From: Arthrobacter sp.
GTDB lineage: Bacteria > Actinomycetota > Actinomycetes > Actinomycetales > Micrococcaceae
Reading direction: 5' to 3'
DNA length: 17,876 nt
NCBI GenBank assembly: GCA_030146405.1
Contig: JASLBS010000153.1
Span: forward strand, 1 to 17,876
Below, piece after piece: positions 7,344 through 14,115 of the stretch (position 1 is its first letter; each line of letters starts with the position of its first letter). The notes under the pieces were generated by a model. The model had not been told where the DNA came from, searched no databases, and worked only from the letters and a program-made list of their open reading frames with translations. A program made the position numbers and the translations under genes.

Positions 7344-10300
7344 GCTGTTCCTGCTTTCCGACGGTGATGCTGAAGTCGTTCTCCATGCCCGCCACGCCTT
7401 CTATCCGTAGCTCCACGGTGAGGGTCTCGGCCCTGATCAGTGCGGCATTGGCTTCGAGGGCCGTGACCTGGTCGGGTGCAACACCGATCATGGTGGTGAT
7501 GCGGTCGCTGATGTCGAGGTCGGCGTCGCGCCGGGCCTGCTGGACGGCACGGATCGCGTCGCGTGCCGTGCCCTCCGCGGCGAGCTCCTCCGTCACCTCG
7601 GTGTCGAGGACCAGGAATCCGCCCCCCGGCAGCACCGTGACCGCCTTCGAGCCGGCGTCGTTGCCCTCCACCACGGTGTCGAGGGTGTACTCGTGCGCCT
7701 CCAGCGCAAGGCCTCCCGCGCTCACACCGCCGTCGTCGTCGACCCGCCAGTCCCCCGACTTCGAGGCCTTGATGACGGTCTGGACGTTCTTGCCCAGCCG
7801 CGGACCCGCTGCCCGCGCATTCACCACGAGGCGCTGGGTGATGCCGAACTCGGCGGGCTCCGCGTCGGCGGAGTCCACCAGGCGCACGTCCTTCAGGTTC
7901 AGCTCGTCCGCGATGATCGCCGAGTACTGGCCGGACAGGCTCTCGGCAGCGGGTGCGACGACGGTGAGCTCACGGAGGGGAAGTCTCACACGGAGGTTCG
8001 CGGCCTTCCGGAGGCTCGAGCCGACGGAGCAGACCTGCCGCGTACGGTCCATCTGCTCCACGAGGTCGGGCGCGGCGGGGAACGACGCCGCCTCGGGCCA
8101 GTCGGTCAGGTGGACGGACCGGCCGCCCGTGAGCCCCCGCCAGATCTCCTCGGTGACCAGGGGCAGCAGCGGCGCGGCAACGCGGCACACGGCCTCCAGG
8201 CACGTGTAGAGCACGTCGAAGGCGTCCGTGTCCTCGTCGAAGAAACGCTGGCGGCTGCGGCGCACGTACCAGTTGGTCAGGGTATCCAGGTAGCGGCGCA
8301 GGGACTCGCAGGCGTCGCTGATGCTGAAGGCGTCGAGCGCCTCGGTGATCTCGCGGACCAGGTTGCCCGTGTTGGCCAGGATGTAACGGTCGATCGGCTC
8401 ACTGAGGGCCTCGGCCGCCTCCGGCGGAACGGCCTTCGCCTCGTAGCCCTGCCCGCTGTGTGCCGCGTTGGTGTAGAGGCTGAAGAAGTGCCAGACGTTC
8501 CACAGTGGCAGGATCACCTGGCGGACACCGTCACGGATACCCTGCTCGGTGACCACGAGATTCCCGCCACGCAGGATCGGCGATGCCATGAGGAACCACC
8601 GCATGGCGTCGGAGCCGTCGCGGTCGAAGACCTCGGAGACGTCCGGGTAGTTGCGCAGGCTCTTGGACATCTTCTGCCCGTCCGAGCCCAGCACGATCCC
8701 GTGGCTGATGACGTTGCGGAACGCCGGCCGGTCGAAGAGCGCGGTGGACAGGATGTGCAGCATGTAGAACCAGCCGCGGGTCTGCCCGATGTACTCCACG
8801 ATGAAGTCGGCCGGGTTGTGGGTGTCGAACCACTGCCCGTTCTCGAACGGGTAGTGCACCTGCCCGTAGGGCATGGAGCCGGAGTCGAACCAGACGTCCA
8901 GGACATCCTCGACGCGGCGCATGGTGGAGCGCCCGGTGGGATCGTCCGGATTGGGCCGGGTGAGCTCGTCGATGAAGGGGCGGTGGAGGTCCACCTCGCC
9001 CTGCTTGTTGACCGGCAGGCGGCCGAAGTCGGCGCGCAGCTCCGCGAGGGAGCCGTAGACGTCGGTCCGCGGGTACTCGGGGTCGTCCGACTGCCAGACG
9101 GGGATGGGGCTGCCCCAGAAGCGGTTGCGGCTGATCGACCAGTCGCGTGCGTTCGACAGCCACTTGCCGAACTGGCCGTCCTTGACGTTCCCCGGGATCC
9201 AGGTGATGTCCTGGTTGAGCTCCACCATGCGGTCACGGATCTTGGTCACCTCCACGTACCAGGAGGACACGGCGCGGTAGATCAGCGGGTTCCGGCACCG
9301 CCAGCAGTGCGGGTAGCTGTGGACGTAGCTGGCCTGGCGCACCAGGCGTCCCTCGGACTTCAGCACGCGCGTGATGTGCCGGTTCGCCTCGAAGACCTGC
9401 AGCCCTACGATCTCGGCCAGCGGGCCCCGCCCGAACAACGGCAGGAACTTCGCGCCCTCGTCGACCGAGAGGATCACCTGGATGCCCGCCTGCTCGCAGA
9501 CCTTCTGGTCCTCCTCGCCGTAGGCGGGTGCCTGGTGCACCAGCCCGGTGCCGTCGGTGGTGGTGACGTAATCGGCCAGCAGGATGCGGAAGGCGTTGCG
9601 GTAGCCGCCCTCCTCCGGGTCGGCGAGGTAGTCCCACAGGGGCTCGTACGTCAGGCCCTCGAGTTCGGAGCCGAGGTGGCGTGAACCGATGGCCTCGTGG
9701 GCGGCTGCGGCGTCGGCGAAGCCGAGGTCCTTGGCGTAGTTCCCGAGGAGGTCCTCGGCGATCAGGTAGCGGCCGGCCTCGCCGTCGCGCTCCGCCGCGA
9801 CGACGGCGTACGTGATGTCCGGTCCGACGGCGAGCGCCGCGTTGGTGGGCAGGGTCCAGGGAGTGGTGGTCCAGGCGAGCGCCTGCACACCCGCGAGGTC
9901 CTTCGACAGCGGAGATGCGCCGGCGAGGATCGGGAAGGTGACCGTCACCGTCTGGTCCTGCCGGTCCTGGTAGACGTCCTCGTCCATGCGGAGCTCGTGG
10001 TTGGAGAGCGGCGTCTCGTCGTTCCAGCAGTAGGGCAGCACTCGGTACCCGTTGTAGGTGAGGCCCTTCTGGTGCAGGGTCTTGAAGGCCCAGAGGACGG
10101 ACTCCATGTACTCGGGGTTCAGCGTCTTGTAGTCGTTGTCGAAGTCGACCCAGCGTGCCTGGCGGGTCACGTAGTCGCGCCACTCACCCGCGTACTTCAT
10201 GACGGAGGCGCGTGCGGCGTCGTTGAAGTTGTCGATGCCCATGGCGACGATCTGTTGCTTGTCGGTCATGCCGAGCTGCTTCATCGCCTCGAGTTCGGCG

Positions 10301-10632
10301 GGAAGTCCGTGCGTGTCCCAGCCGAAGCGGCGCTCCACGCGGTGACCGCGCTGGGTCTGGTAGCGGCCCACGAGGTCCTTGGCATACCCGGTGAGGAGGT
10401 GCCCGTAGTGTGGCAGACCGTTGGCGAAGGGAGGGCCGTCGTAGAAGACGAACTCGTTGGATCCGTCCACGCCGGCGTCGCGGGCGTCGATGGATGCCTG
10501 GAAGGTGCCGTCCTGCTCCCAGTAGCGGAGGACGCGTTCCTCCAGCTCGGGGAAACGCGGGGATGCGCCCGCTCCGGAGGAGGGGGTACCGCCGTCGTCG
10601 GGCGACACTGCTTTGGGGTAGATCTGCGGCAT
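7336..10632 (-). CDS. ileS: Isoleucyl-tRNA synthetase, eukaryote-like (type 2)
   Basis: This 1098-residue class Ia synthetase charges tRNA-Ile with isoleucine. Seen in order: the HIGH-type motif HYGH (75-78) in NGLPHYGHLLTG, GWDTHGLPAE, a long inserted editing domain, PHCWRCRNP with Cys443 and Cys446, KMSKS (654-658), the anticodon-binding region NWYVRRSRQRFF, and a long C-terminal extension of the DUF5915 type. The HYGH form, the length and the extension place it in the type 2 group, many members of which are known to tolerate mupirocin; tolerance here is inference. I chose the ATG at 10632, with AGGA eight bases upstream. An ATG at 10641 has its purine run abutting the codon, and starts further up (to 10755) would translate the T-box itself. 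It leads the ileS-folC-DUF4233-ndk cluster. Confidence 0.95.
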   Translation of the reverse strand: MPQIYPKAVSPDDGGTPSSGAGASPRFPELEERVLRYWEQDGTFQASIDARDAGVDGSNEFVFYDGPPFANGLPHYGHLLTGYAKDLVGRYQTQRGHRVERRFGWDTHGLPAELEAMKQLGMTDKQQIVAMGIDNFNDAARASVMKYAGEWRDYVTRQARWVDFDNDYKTLNPEYMESVLWAFKTLHQKGLTYNGYRVLPYCWNDETPLSNHELRMDEDVYQDRQDQTVTVTFPILAGASPLSKDLAGVQALAWTTTPWTLPTNAALAVGPDITYAVVAAERDGEAGRYLIAEDLLGNYAKDLGFADAAAAHEAIGSRHLGSELEGLTYEPLWDYLADPEEGGYRNAFRILLADYVTTTDGTGLVHQAPAYGEEDQKVCEQAGIQVILSVDEGAKFLPLFGRGPLAEIVGLQVFEANRHITRVLKSEGRLVRQASYVHSYPHCWRCRNPLIYRAVSSWYVEVTKIRDRMVELNQDITWIPGNVKDGQFGKWLSNARDWSISRNRFWGSPIPVWQSDDPEYPRTDVYGSLAELRADFGRLPVNKQGEVDLHRPFIDELTRPNPDDPTGRSTMRRVEDVLDVWFDSGSMPYGQVHYPFENGQWFDTHNPADFIVEYIGQTRGWFYMLHILSTALFDRPAFRNVISHGIVLGSDGQKMSKSLRNYPDVSEVFDRDGSDAMRWFLMASPILRGGNLVVTEQGIRDGVRQVILPLWNVWHFFSLYTNAAHSGQGYEAKAVPPEAAEALSEPIDRYILANTGNLVREITEALDAFSISDACESLRRYLDTLTNWYVRRSRQRFFDEDTDAFDVLYTCLEAVCRVAAPLLPLVTEEIWRGLTGGRSVHLTDWPEAASFPAAPDLVEQMDRTRQVCSVGSSLRKAANLRVRLPLRELTVVAPAAESLSGQYSAIIADELNLKDVRLVDSADAEPAEFGITQRLVVNARAAGPRLGKNVQTVIKASKSGDWRVDDDGGVSAGGLALEAHEYTLDTVVEGNDAGSKAVTVLPGGGFLVLDTEVTEELAAEGTARDAIRAVQQARRDADLDISDRITTMIGVAPDQVTALEANAALIRAETLTVELRIEGVAGMENDFSITVGKQEQHG

Positions 10633-10719
10633 GGTTCTCATCCTGTGTACGGCGGCGTCGGGTGGAGCAGGAATCCTGCTGTGAGGACGGGCGCCCCTTT
10701 CCGCCCACCACCGGTTGCC

Positions 10720-10925
10720 GAACCGATCGCGGGGTCCTGGGACCCGCGGTACCACCTCACTTGCCGCCGTCGTCCGCCGTACCCCCGCATGAGGGGCGCG
10801 TCGGCCGGGCTGCCGCTCGTTGCTCGGCTGTCACGGGCCGCCCCGTCCGGTTCTACCGGGCCCTGCCGTCTCGGGCTGGACCGTTCTTCCGGAAGCTCGC
10901 CGGTGATTGCCGGGTCGATGCTGGT
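10720..10925 (-). ncRNA. T-box riboswitch leader of ileS (Ile AUC specifier, short Stem I)
   Basis: On the minus strand the conserved T-box GAGGTGGTACCGCGG lies within 10743-10759, matching the family consensus AGGGUGGNACCGCG; its UGGU fits a tRNA with A before CCA. Upstream is a very short Stem I. GACC (10916-10913) pairs with GGTC (10882-10879), enclosing an internal loop with AUC at 10907-10905 on one side and AAGAAC on the other, topped by a CCGG/CCGG stem with a seven-base loop (10903-10889). AUC is an isoleucine codon, as expected for ileS. A strong hairpin (10748-10728) overlaps the 3' half of the T-box but has no T-run, which fits control of translation rather than termination. Actinobacterial ileS T-boxes of this kind are established. 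The stretch from here to the start codon holds further hairpins (for example AGCAGG/CCTGCT, 10680-10666). Confidence 0.9.
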
Positions 10926-10931
10926 GCCCCA

Positions 10932-10961
10932 AGTCTAGCCCCGGCCCGAATTCGTTGTCGA
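10932..10961 (-). promoter_or_regulatory. ileS promoter
   Basis: On the minus strand TCGACA (10961-10956, five of six to TTGACA) is followed by an 18-base spacer and TAGACT (10937-10932, fits TANNNT). Transcription would begin near 10925, just before T-box Stem I, leaving a leader of about 293 bases. The position relative to the T-box supports it strongly. Confidence 0.7.
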
Positions 10962-10983
10962 AGGGGTACTCGCGCACAGGGGT

Positions 10984-11007
10984 GTGCACCACAGTCGTGC
11001 GGTGCAC
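10984..11007. repeat. Inverted repeat upstream of the P450 gene
   Basis: GTGCACC (10984-10990) and GGTGCAC (11001-11007) form a perfect 7-bp inverted repeat with a ten-base spacer; the palindromic core GTGCAC is thus present twice. It lies between the divergent ileS and P450 genes. A weak promoter candidate for the P450 gene follows (TTGTGT 11026-11031, 17 bases, CAGGGT 11049-11054). A regulatory role is possible but unproven. Confidence 0.35.
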
Positions 11008-11079
11008 GGGTGCCGATCACTCCTGTTGTGTCGGCGCCCCGGCCTTGGCAGGGTGAGAGGGGTATCCGACAGCAACAGG

Positions 11080-12420
11080 ATGGACATCGTCATGGCAACG
11101 CCCACCCTTCCCACGGCCACCGCGCGTGATACAGCGAGACTCCTTCTGGGAGTCATGCTGCCCACCATCGCGAAGGGCCCGATCATCAGGAGACCGAAGG
11201 TGGTGGGATTCTTCAGCCGTTTCGAGCTGGACTCGAAAGCCGTGAGCATCGTCCGGGACGTGCACTCCCGGTATCCGGAGGGTCCGTTGCTGCTCAAACT
11301 GCCCATCCGCAAGCAGGCCGTGGTCCTGGCGCCCGGGGATGTGCACACCGTCCTGGCCCGGTCCCCCGAACCGTTCTCCCCCGCCAGCAGTGAGAAGAAG
11401 GCCGCCCTCTCCCACTTCCAGCCCGCCAACGTCCTGATCTCCCGCGGGCCGGTGCGCAGCGTCCGGCGGGCCCTGCAGGAGCAGGTACTGGATACGGACC
11501 ACCCGGTCCATCACCTGGCCCACCGCTTCGTTCCCGTCGTCGAGGAGGAGATGCAGCACCTGCTCGACGAAGCGACGCGGAGCGGCTTCCTCCCGTGGGC
11601 GGATTTCCTGGACGCCTGGTACCGCGTGGTGCGCCGCGTGGTCTTCGGCGACCATGCGTGGGATGACAAGGACCTCACCGCGATGGTCATCCGCCTGCGC
11701 AAGGACGGGAACTGGGCGTTCCTCAAGCCGGTCCGGAAGCAGACCCGCGCGCGCTTCCTCCAGCGCATCAACGACGAACTCGCCAACGCGGAGCCCGGAA
11801 GTCTCGCCGCCGTCATGGCCGCCGCTCCCGAGGCGGACGGCGCCGAGCCCGCGCAGCAGGTACCGCAGTGGCTGTTCGCCTTCGATCCCGCCGGCATGGC
11901 GGTCTTCCGCACCCTGACCGTCCTGGCCACCCATCCGGAAGCAATGGCCGAGGCACGCCGCGAGATCGCCGGTGACACCTCCGGCCGTCGGGTGCTCCCC
12001 TACCTCCGGGCCGCCGTCCTCGAGGCACTGCGACTCTGGCCCACGACGCCGATGATCCTCCGCCAGACCACTCGGCCCGTGCAGTGGGAGAACGGGCTCA
12101 TGCCCGCCAAGTGCAGCGTGCTCGTCTACGCGCCCTACTTCCATCGTGATGAGCGTTCCCTGCGCAGCGCCCACAACTTCTCCCCGGAGCGGTGGCTCAC
12201 CGAGGAGGACGACGGCTGGCCACTGGTGCCGTTCAGCGACGGTCCCGTCGTGTGCCCGGGCAAGCAGCTGGTCCTGCTCCTGACCAGTGCCGCGCTGGCC
12301 GCGCTCGTCCAGGGGCACGACGTCCGGGTGGAGGAGGGCCAGGCACTCGATCCGTCCGCCCCGCTGCCGGGCACCCTGGACAACTACTCGGTGCGGCTCG
12401 GGGTCGCGCCGCGCACCTGA
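11080..12420 (+). CDS. Cytochrome P450
   Basis: This 446-residue protein is a soluble, bacterial-type P450 heme monooxygenase. The heme loop FSDGPVVCPG fits FxxGxxxCxG with Cys392 as the iron ligand. The K-helix ExxR is EALR (315-318), and the FSPERW (PERF-like) segment lies between. The I-helix, where most P450s have (A/G)Gx(D/E)T, reads FDPAGMAVFR (268-277), so the acid-alcohol pair for oxygen activation is absent. There is no membrane anchor. The ATG at 11080 is the likeliest start, but no well-spaced ribosome site precedes it; ATG 11092 and GTG 11053 remain possible. No ferredoxin or reductase partner is encoded nearby. It is divergent from ileS and converges on the SDR gene; the substrate is unknown. 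Confidence 0.88.
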   Translation: MDIVMATPTLPTATARDTARLLLGVMLPTIAKGPIIRRPKVVGFFSRFELDSKAVSIVRDVHSRYPEGPLLLKLPIRKQAVVLAPGDVHTVLARSPEPFSPASSEKKAALSHFQPANVLISRGPVRSVRRALQEQVLDTDHPVHHLAHRFVPVVEEEMQHLLDEATRSGFLPWADFLDAWYRVVRRVVFGDHAWDDKDLTAMVIRLRKDGNWAFLKPVRKQTRARFLQRINDELANAEPGSLAAVMAAAPEADGAEPAQQVPQWLFAFDPAGMAVFRTLTVLATHPEAMAEARREIAGDTSGRRVLPYLRAAVLEALRLWPTTPMILRQTTRPVQWENGLMPAKCSVLVYAPYFHRDERSLRSAHNFSPERWLTEEDDGWPLVPFSDGPVVCPGKQLVLLLTSAALAALVQGHDVRVEEGQALDPSAPLPGTLDNYSVRLGVAPRT

Positions 12421-12422
12421 TC

Positions 12423-12446
12423 GGCGGGGGTGCCCTGCCCTCCGCC
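12423..12446. terminator. Hairpin between convergent P450 and SDR genes
   Basis: GGCGGGGG (12423-12430) pairs with CCTCCGCC (12439-12446), eight pairs including one G-T, around an eight-base loop. It fills the 25-base gap between the two stop codons and could end both transcripts. No T-run is present. Confidence 0.5.
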
Positions 12447-13258
12447 TAGGAGCCCCGCAGCACCTTGTGGTTGGCCGCCTGCGCGAGGGGACGCAGCACG
12501 AGCTGATCGATGTTCATGTGGTGCGGGGCGTTGAGGGTGAAGGCGACGGCAGACGCCACATCATCGGCGGTCAGGGGGTACTGGACGCCCTCGTACACCT
12601 TTTCCACCGCGCCCTGATCGCCGCCGAGACGGTTCAGTGAGAACTCCTCGGTGTGGACCATGCCCGGCGCCACCTCGATCACGCGGATGTTGTTCTCGGC
12701 TTCCTCCAGCCGCAGCGATCGGGCCATGGCCTCCTGCGCGGCCTTCGCCCCGCAGTAGCCCGAACCACCCTCGTACGGGGCGAGCGCGGCGGTGGAGGTC
12801 AGGAACACCACGCTGCCCTGCTTCCCCGCACGGAGGGCCGGGAGGAATGCCCGCGTCATGCGCATGGAGCCGAGGACGTTGACGCCGAACATCCTCTCCC
12901 AGTCCTCGGTCCTGGCTTCTGCGACGGTCTCCGTGCCGAACGCCCCACCGGCGTTGTTCACCAGGGCGTGGAGTGGCCCGGCGTAGGCCACTTCCGCGGT
13001 GAAGGCCTCCACCGAGGCCTGGTCCGTCACGTCGAGGACCATCGGCGTGGCACCGGTCTCCTCCGCGAGCGCTTCGAGGCGCTCCATCCGGCGGGCGGCG
13101 GCGATGACGTCCCAGCCCGCAGCACGGAGGGCGCGCACGGTGGCCGCGCCGATGCCGGAACTGGCGCCGGTGACGACGGCGCGAAGGGCGGCCGGGGCGG
13201 GATCTGCGGGTGCTCCGAGGGGCGTGGGGACAGGGTTGGGCTGCGGGTTCGATGTCAT
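12446..13258 (-). CDS. Short-chain dehydrogenase/reductase (classical SDR)
   Basis: This 270-residue NAD(P)-dependent oxidoreductase has the cofactor motif TGASSGIG (30-37), an Arg pair AARR after beta-2 that suggests NADP preference, NNAGG (101-105), the catalytic Ser155 and the YxxxK motif YCGAK (Tyr168, Lys172). The ending APGMVHTEEF is typical of classical SDRs. The first 25 residues are a Pro/Ala-rich lead with no domain. The ATG at 13258 is preceded by TACAGT with exactly six bases between, which suggests a leaderless message; there is no ribosome site. A longer frame reaching 13615 runs through the promoter region and is not supported. The substrate is unknown. It converges with the P450 gene, so the two are neighbours but not one operon. 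Confidence 0.9.
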   Translation of the reverse strand: MTSNPQPNPVPTPLGAPADPAPAALRAVVTGASSGIGAATVRALRAAGWDVIAAARRMERLEALAEETGATPMVLDVTDQASVEAFTAEVAYAGPLHALVNNAGGAFGTETVAEARTEDWERMFGVNVLGSMRMTRAFLPALRAGKQGSVVFLTSTAALAPYEGGSGYCGAKAAQEAMARSLRLEEAENNIRVIEVAPGMVHTEEFSLNRLGGDQGAVEKVYEGVQYPLTADDVASAVAFTLNAPHHMNIDQLVLRPLAQAANHKVLRGS

Positions 13259-13264
13259 GGGGCC

Positions 13265-13270
13265 ACTGTA
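13265..13270 (-). promoter_or_regulatory. -10 box for a leaderless SDR transcript
   Basis: TACAGT on the minus strand (fits TANNNT closely) ends six bases before the ATG at 13258, so transcription should start at the start codon. TTCGAG lies 17 bases upstream as a poor -35. Confidence 0.5.
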
Positions 13271-13321
13271 ACCAGCCGCCGCGGGAGCTCGAAGCCTCGC
13301 CCCCGCGGACACCGCGACCGG

Positions 13322-13327
13322 TAGGGT
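13322..13327 (+). promoter_or_regulatory. -10-like TAGGGT before the small ORF
   Basis: TAGGGT is followed by six bases and an ATG at 13334. The same hexamer and spacing occur before the kinase-like gene at 16191. The inner AGGG could instead act as a ribosome site seven bases from the ATG. No -35 is seen. Confidence 0.35.
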
Positions 13328-13333
13328 TCCGTC

Positions 13334-13603
13334 ATGGCCCCTCGTCCTGCCCGATCGGGCGATCCAGCAGATCCCGGCGCCGACCCGCCGAAGGTGCAGA
13401 TGTTCGCCGGGTACACGAACACGACCCTGTGGTCGCTGGACGGACCGGAGCTCGACGGCGCGGTGGTACGCCTTCGCGCCACTGTCGGGCGCGGTCTTCG
13501 TCGGGAATCCGGGACCGGGCCACGAACGTCCCGTGCAACCCTGACCACCCCGGGCGATGACCGGCCTGCGCCGGGCATCAGTAGTGGCCGAGCCGCTCGA
13601 TGA
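13334..13603 (+). CDS. Small hypothetical protein, possibly frameshifted
   Basis: I do not recognise this 89-residue product. It fills the 319-base gap between the SDR start and the MerR stop, which otherwise holds only promoter elements. The first 45 codons look coding: strong G/C at third positions and a balanced sequence, PPKVQMFAGYTNTTLWSLDG. Beyond about 13469 the frame turns Arg/Thr-rich and third-position bias falls. At the same point the next frame, shifted by one base, reads AFAPLSGAVFVGNPGPGHE with good bias and stops at 13544. That would give a product of about 70 residues and remove the 26-base overlap with merR. A one-base change, by sequencing or real decay, would explain it. 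The start is supported by TAGGGT six bases upstream. Confidence 0.35.
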   Translation: MAPRPARSGDPADPGADPPKVQMFAGYTNTTLWSLDGPELDGAVVRLRATVGRGLRRESGTGPRTSRATLTTPGDDRPAPGISSGRAAR

Positions 13604-13964
13604 ATTCGTCCGCACGGGCGAGGGTCTGCACGAGTTTCTCCCGGCGCTCCACGGCCGATATCCGGAAAGCGTCCAGCGCCGCGCGGAGTTCCCCGACGCG
13701 CTCAGGATCTGTCTCCGTCTCCAGTCGGTCGGTGACCTCCAGCAGGCCCTGCATCTCCTCGAGCGTGAAGCCCAGCGGCTTCATCCTGCGGATCAGCAGG
13801 AGGCGGTCGGCGTCGTCCTCCGTGTACACCCTGAACCCGCCGTCCGTCCGCGATGTCGGCGGGAGGATGCCGACGTCGTCGTAGTGCCGGATGGTGCGCA
13901 AGGAGAGCCCGGTGCGCTCGGCGAGCTGGCCTATGTGCATGGTGCGGTCGGCTGCGCTGCCCAC
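13578..13964 (-). CDS. MerR-family transcriptional regulator
   Basis: This 128-residue DNA-binding protein has a MerR winged helix-turn-helix at the N-terminus (HIGQLAERTGLSLRTIRHYD, about residues 10-29), a wing GGFRVYTEDD (42-51), and a helical dimerisation tail (about 69-125). It contains no cysteine, so metal-thiolate or redox sensing of the MerR/SoxR type is unlikely. The short tail leaves little room for a ligand domain. The start is the GTG at 13964, with AAAGGA four bases upstream (minus strand 13974-13969). An ATG at 14000 lies inside the operator and upstream of the predicted transcript start, so it is rejected. It is divergent from the SulP gene across a 21-bp palindrome and probably controls both itself and the transporter. 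Confidence 0.88.
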   Translation of the reverse strand: MGSAADRTMHIGQLAERTGLSLRTIRHYDDVGILPPTSRTDGGFRVYTEDDADRLLLIRRMKPLGFTLEEMQGLLEVTDRLETETDPERVGELRAALDAFRISAVERREKLVQTLARADEFIERLGHY

Positions 13965-13987
13965 GGTGTCCTTTCCCTGATGATCGA

Positions 13988-14008
13988 ACTCTAACGTCAC
14001 GTTAGAGT
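13988..14008. promoter_or_regulatory. Shared merR-sulP operator and divergent promoters
   Basis: ACTCTAACGT (13988-13997) and ACGTTAGAGT (13999-14008) form a perfect palindrome around one central base (13998). Each end carries the hexamer TAGAGT, a -10 for the sulP direction at 14003-14008 and for the merR direction at 13993-13988. In the merR direction GTGACC (14016-14011) stands 17 bases upstream as a -35. In the sulP direction no good -35 is seen, as is common for promoters that need a MerR-type activator. The two promoters overlap and cannot both be occupied. Confidence 0.75.
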
Positions 14009-14115
14009 GGGGTCACCGCGCGGTCCTGCACAGCGGCGTGTACGAGACGCTCCGGCCTCGCACCCCTGGTGCGGCCCCTCCCCGGTACCACCGCCTCCGA
14101 AGGAACCATCGAACC

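Noticed and set aside
7693..9684. Long plus-strand open frame antisense to ileS
   Set aside because: It is a shadow of the ileS codon bias; the product is Val/Asp/Arg/Gly-rich with no domain, and the minus-strand IleRS is unmistakable.
10633..10755. Upstream extension of IleRS to a start at 10755
   Set aside because: It would begin inside the T-box motif, and the extra residues match nothing in the family.
9697..10938. 413-codon plus-strand open frame across ileS start and T-box
   Set aside because: Antisense to IleRS and to a structured leader; no domain.
11017..12318. 433-codon minus-strand open frame antisense to P450
   Set aside because: Shadow frame; the plus-strand product carries complete P450 motifs.
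13965..14000. MerR start at the ATG at 14000
   Set aside because: It lies inside the operator and upstream of the predicted transcript start; GTG 13964 has AAAGGA at proper spacing.
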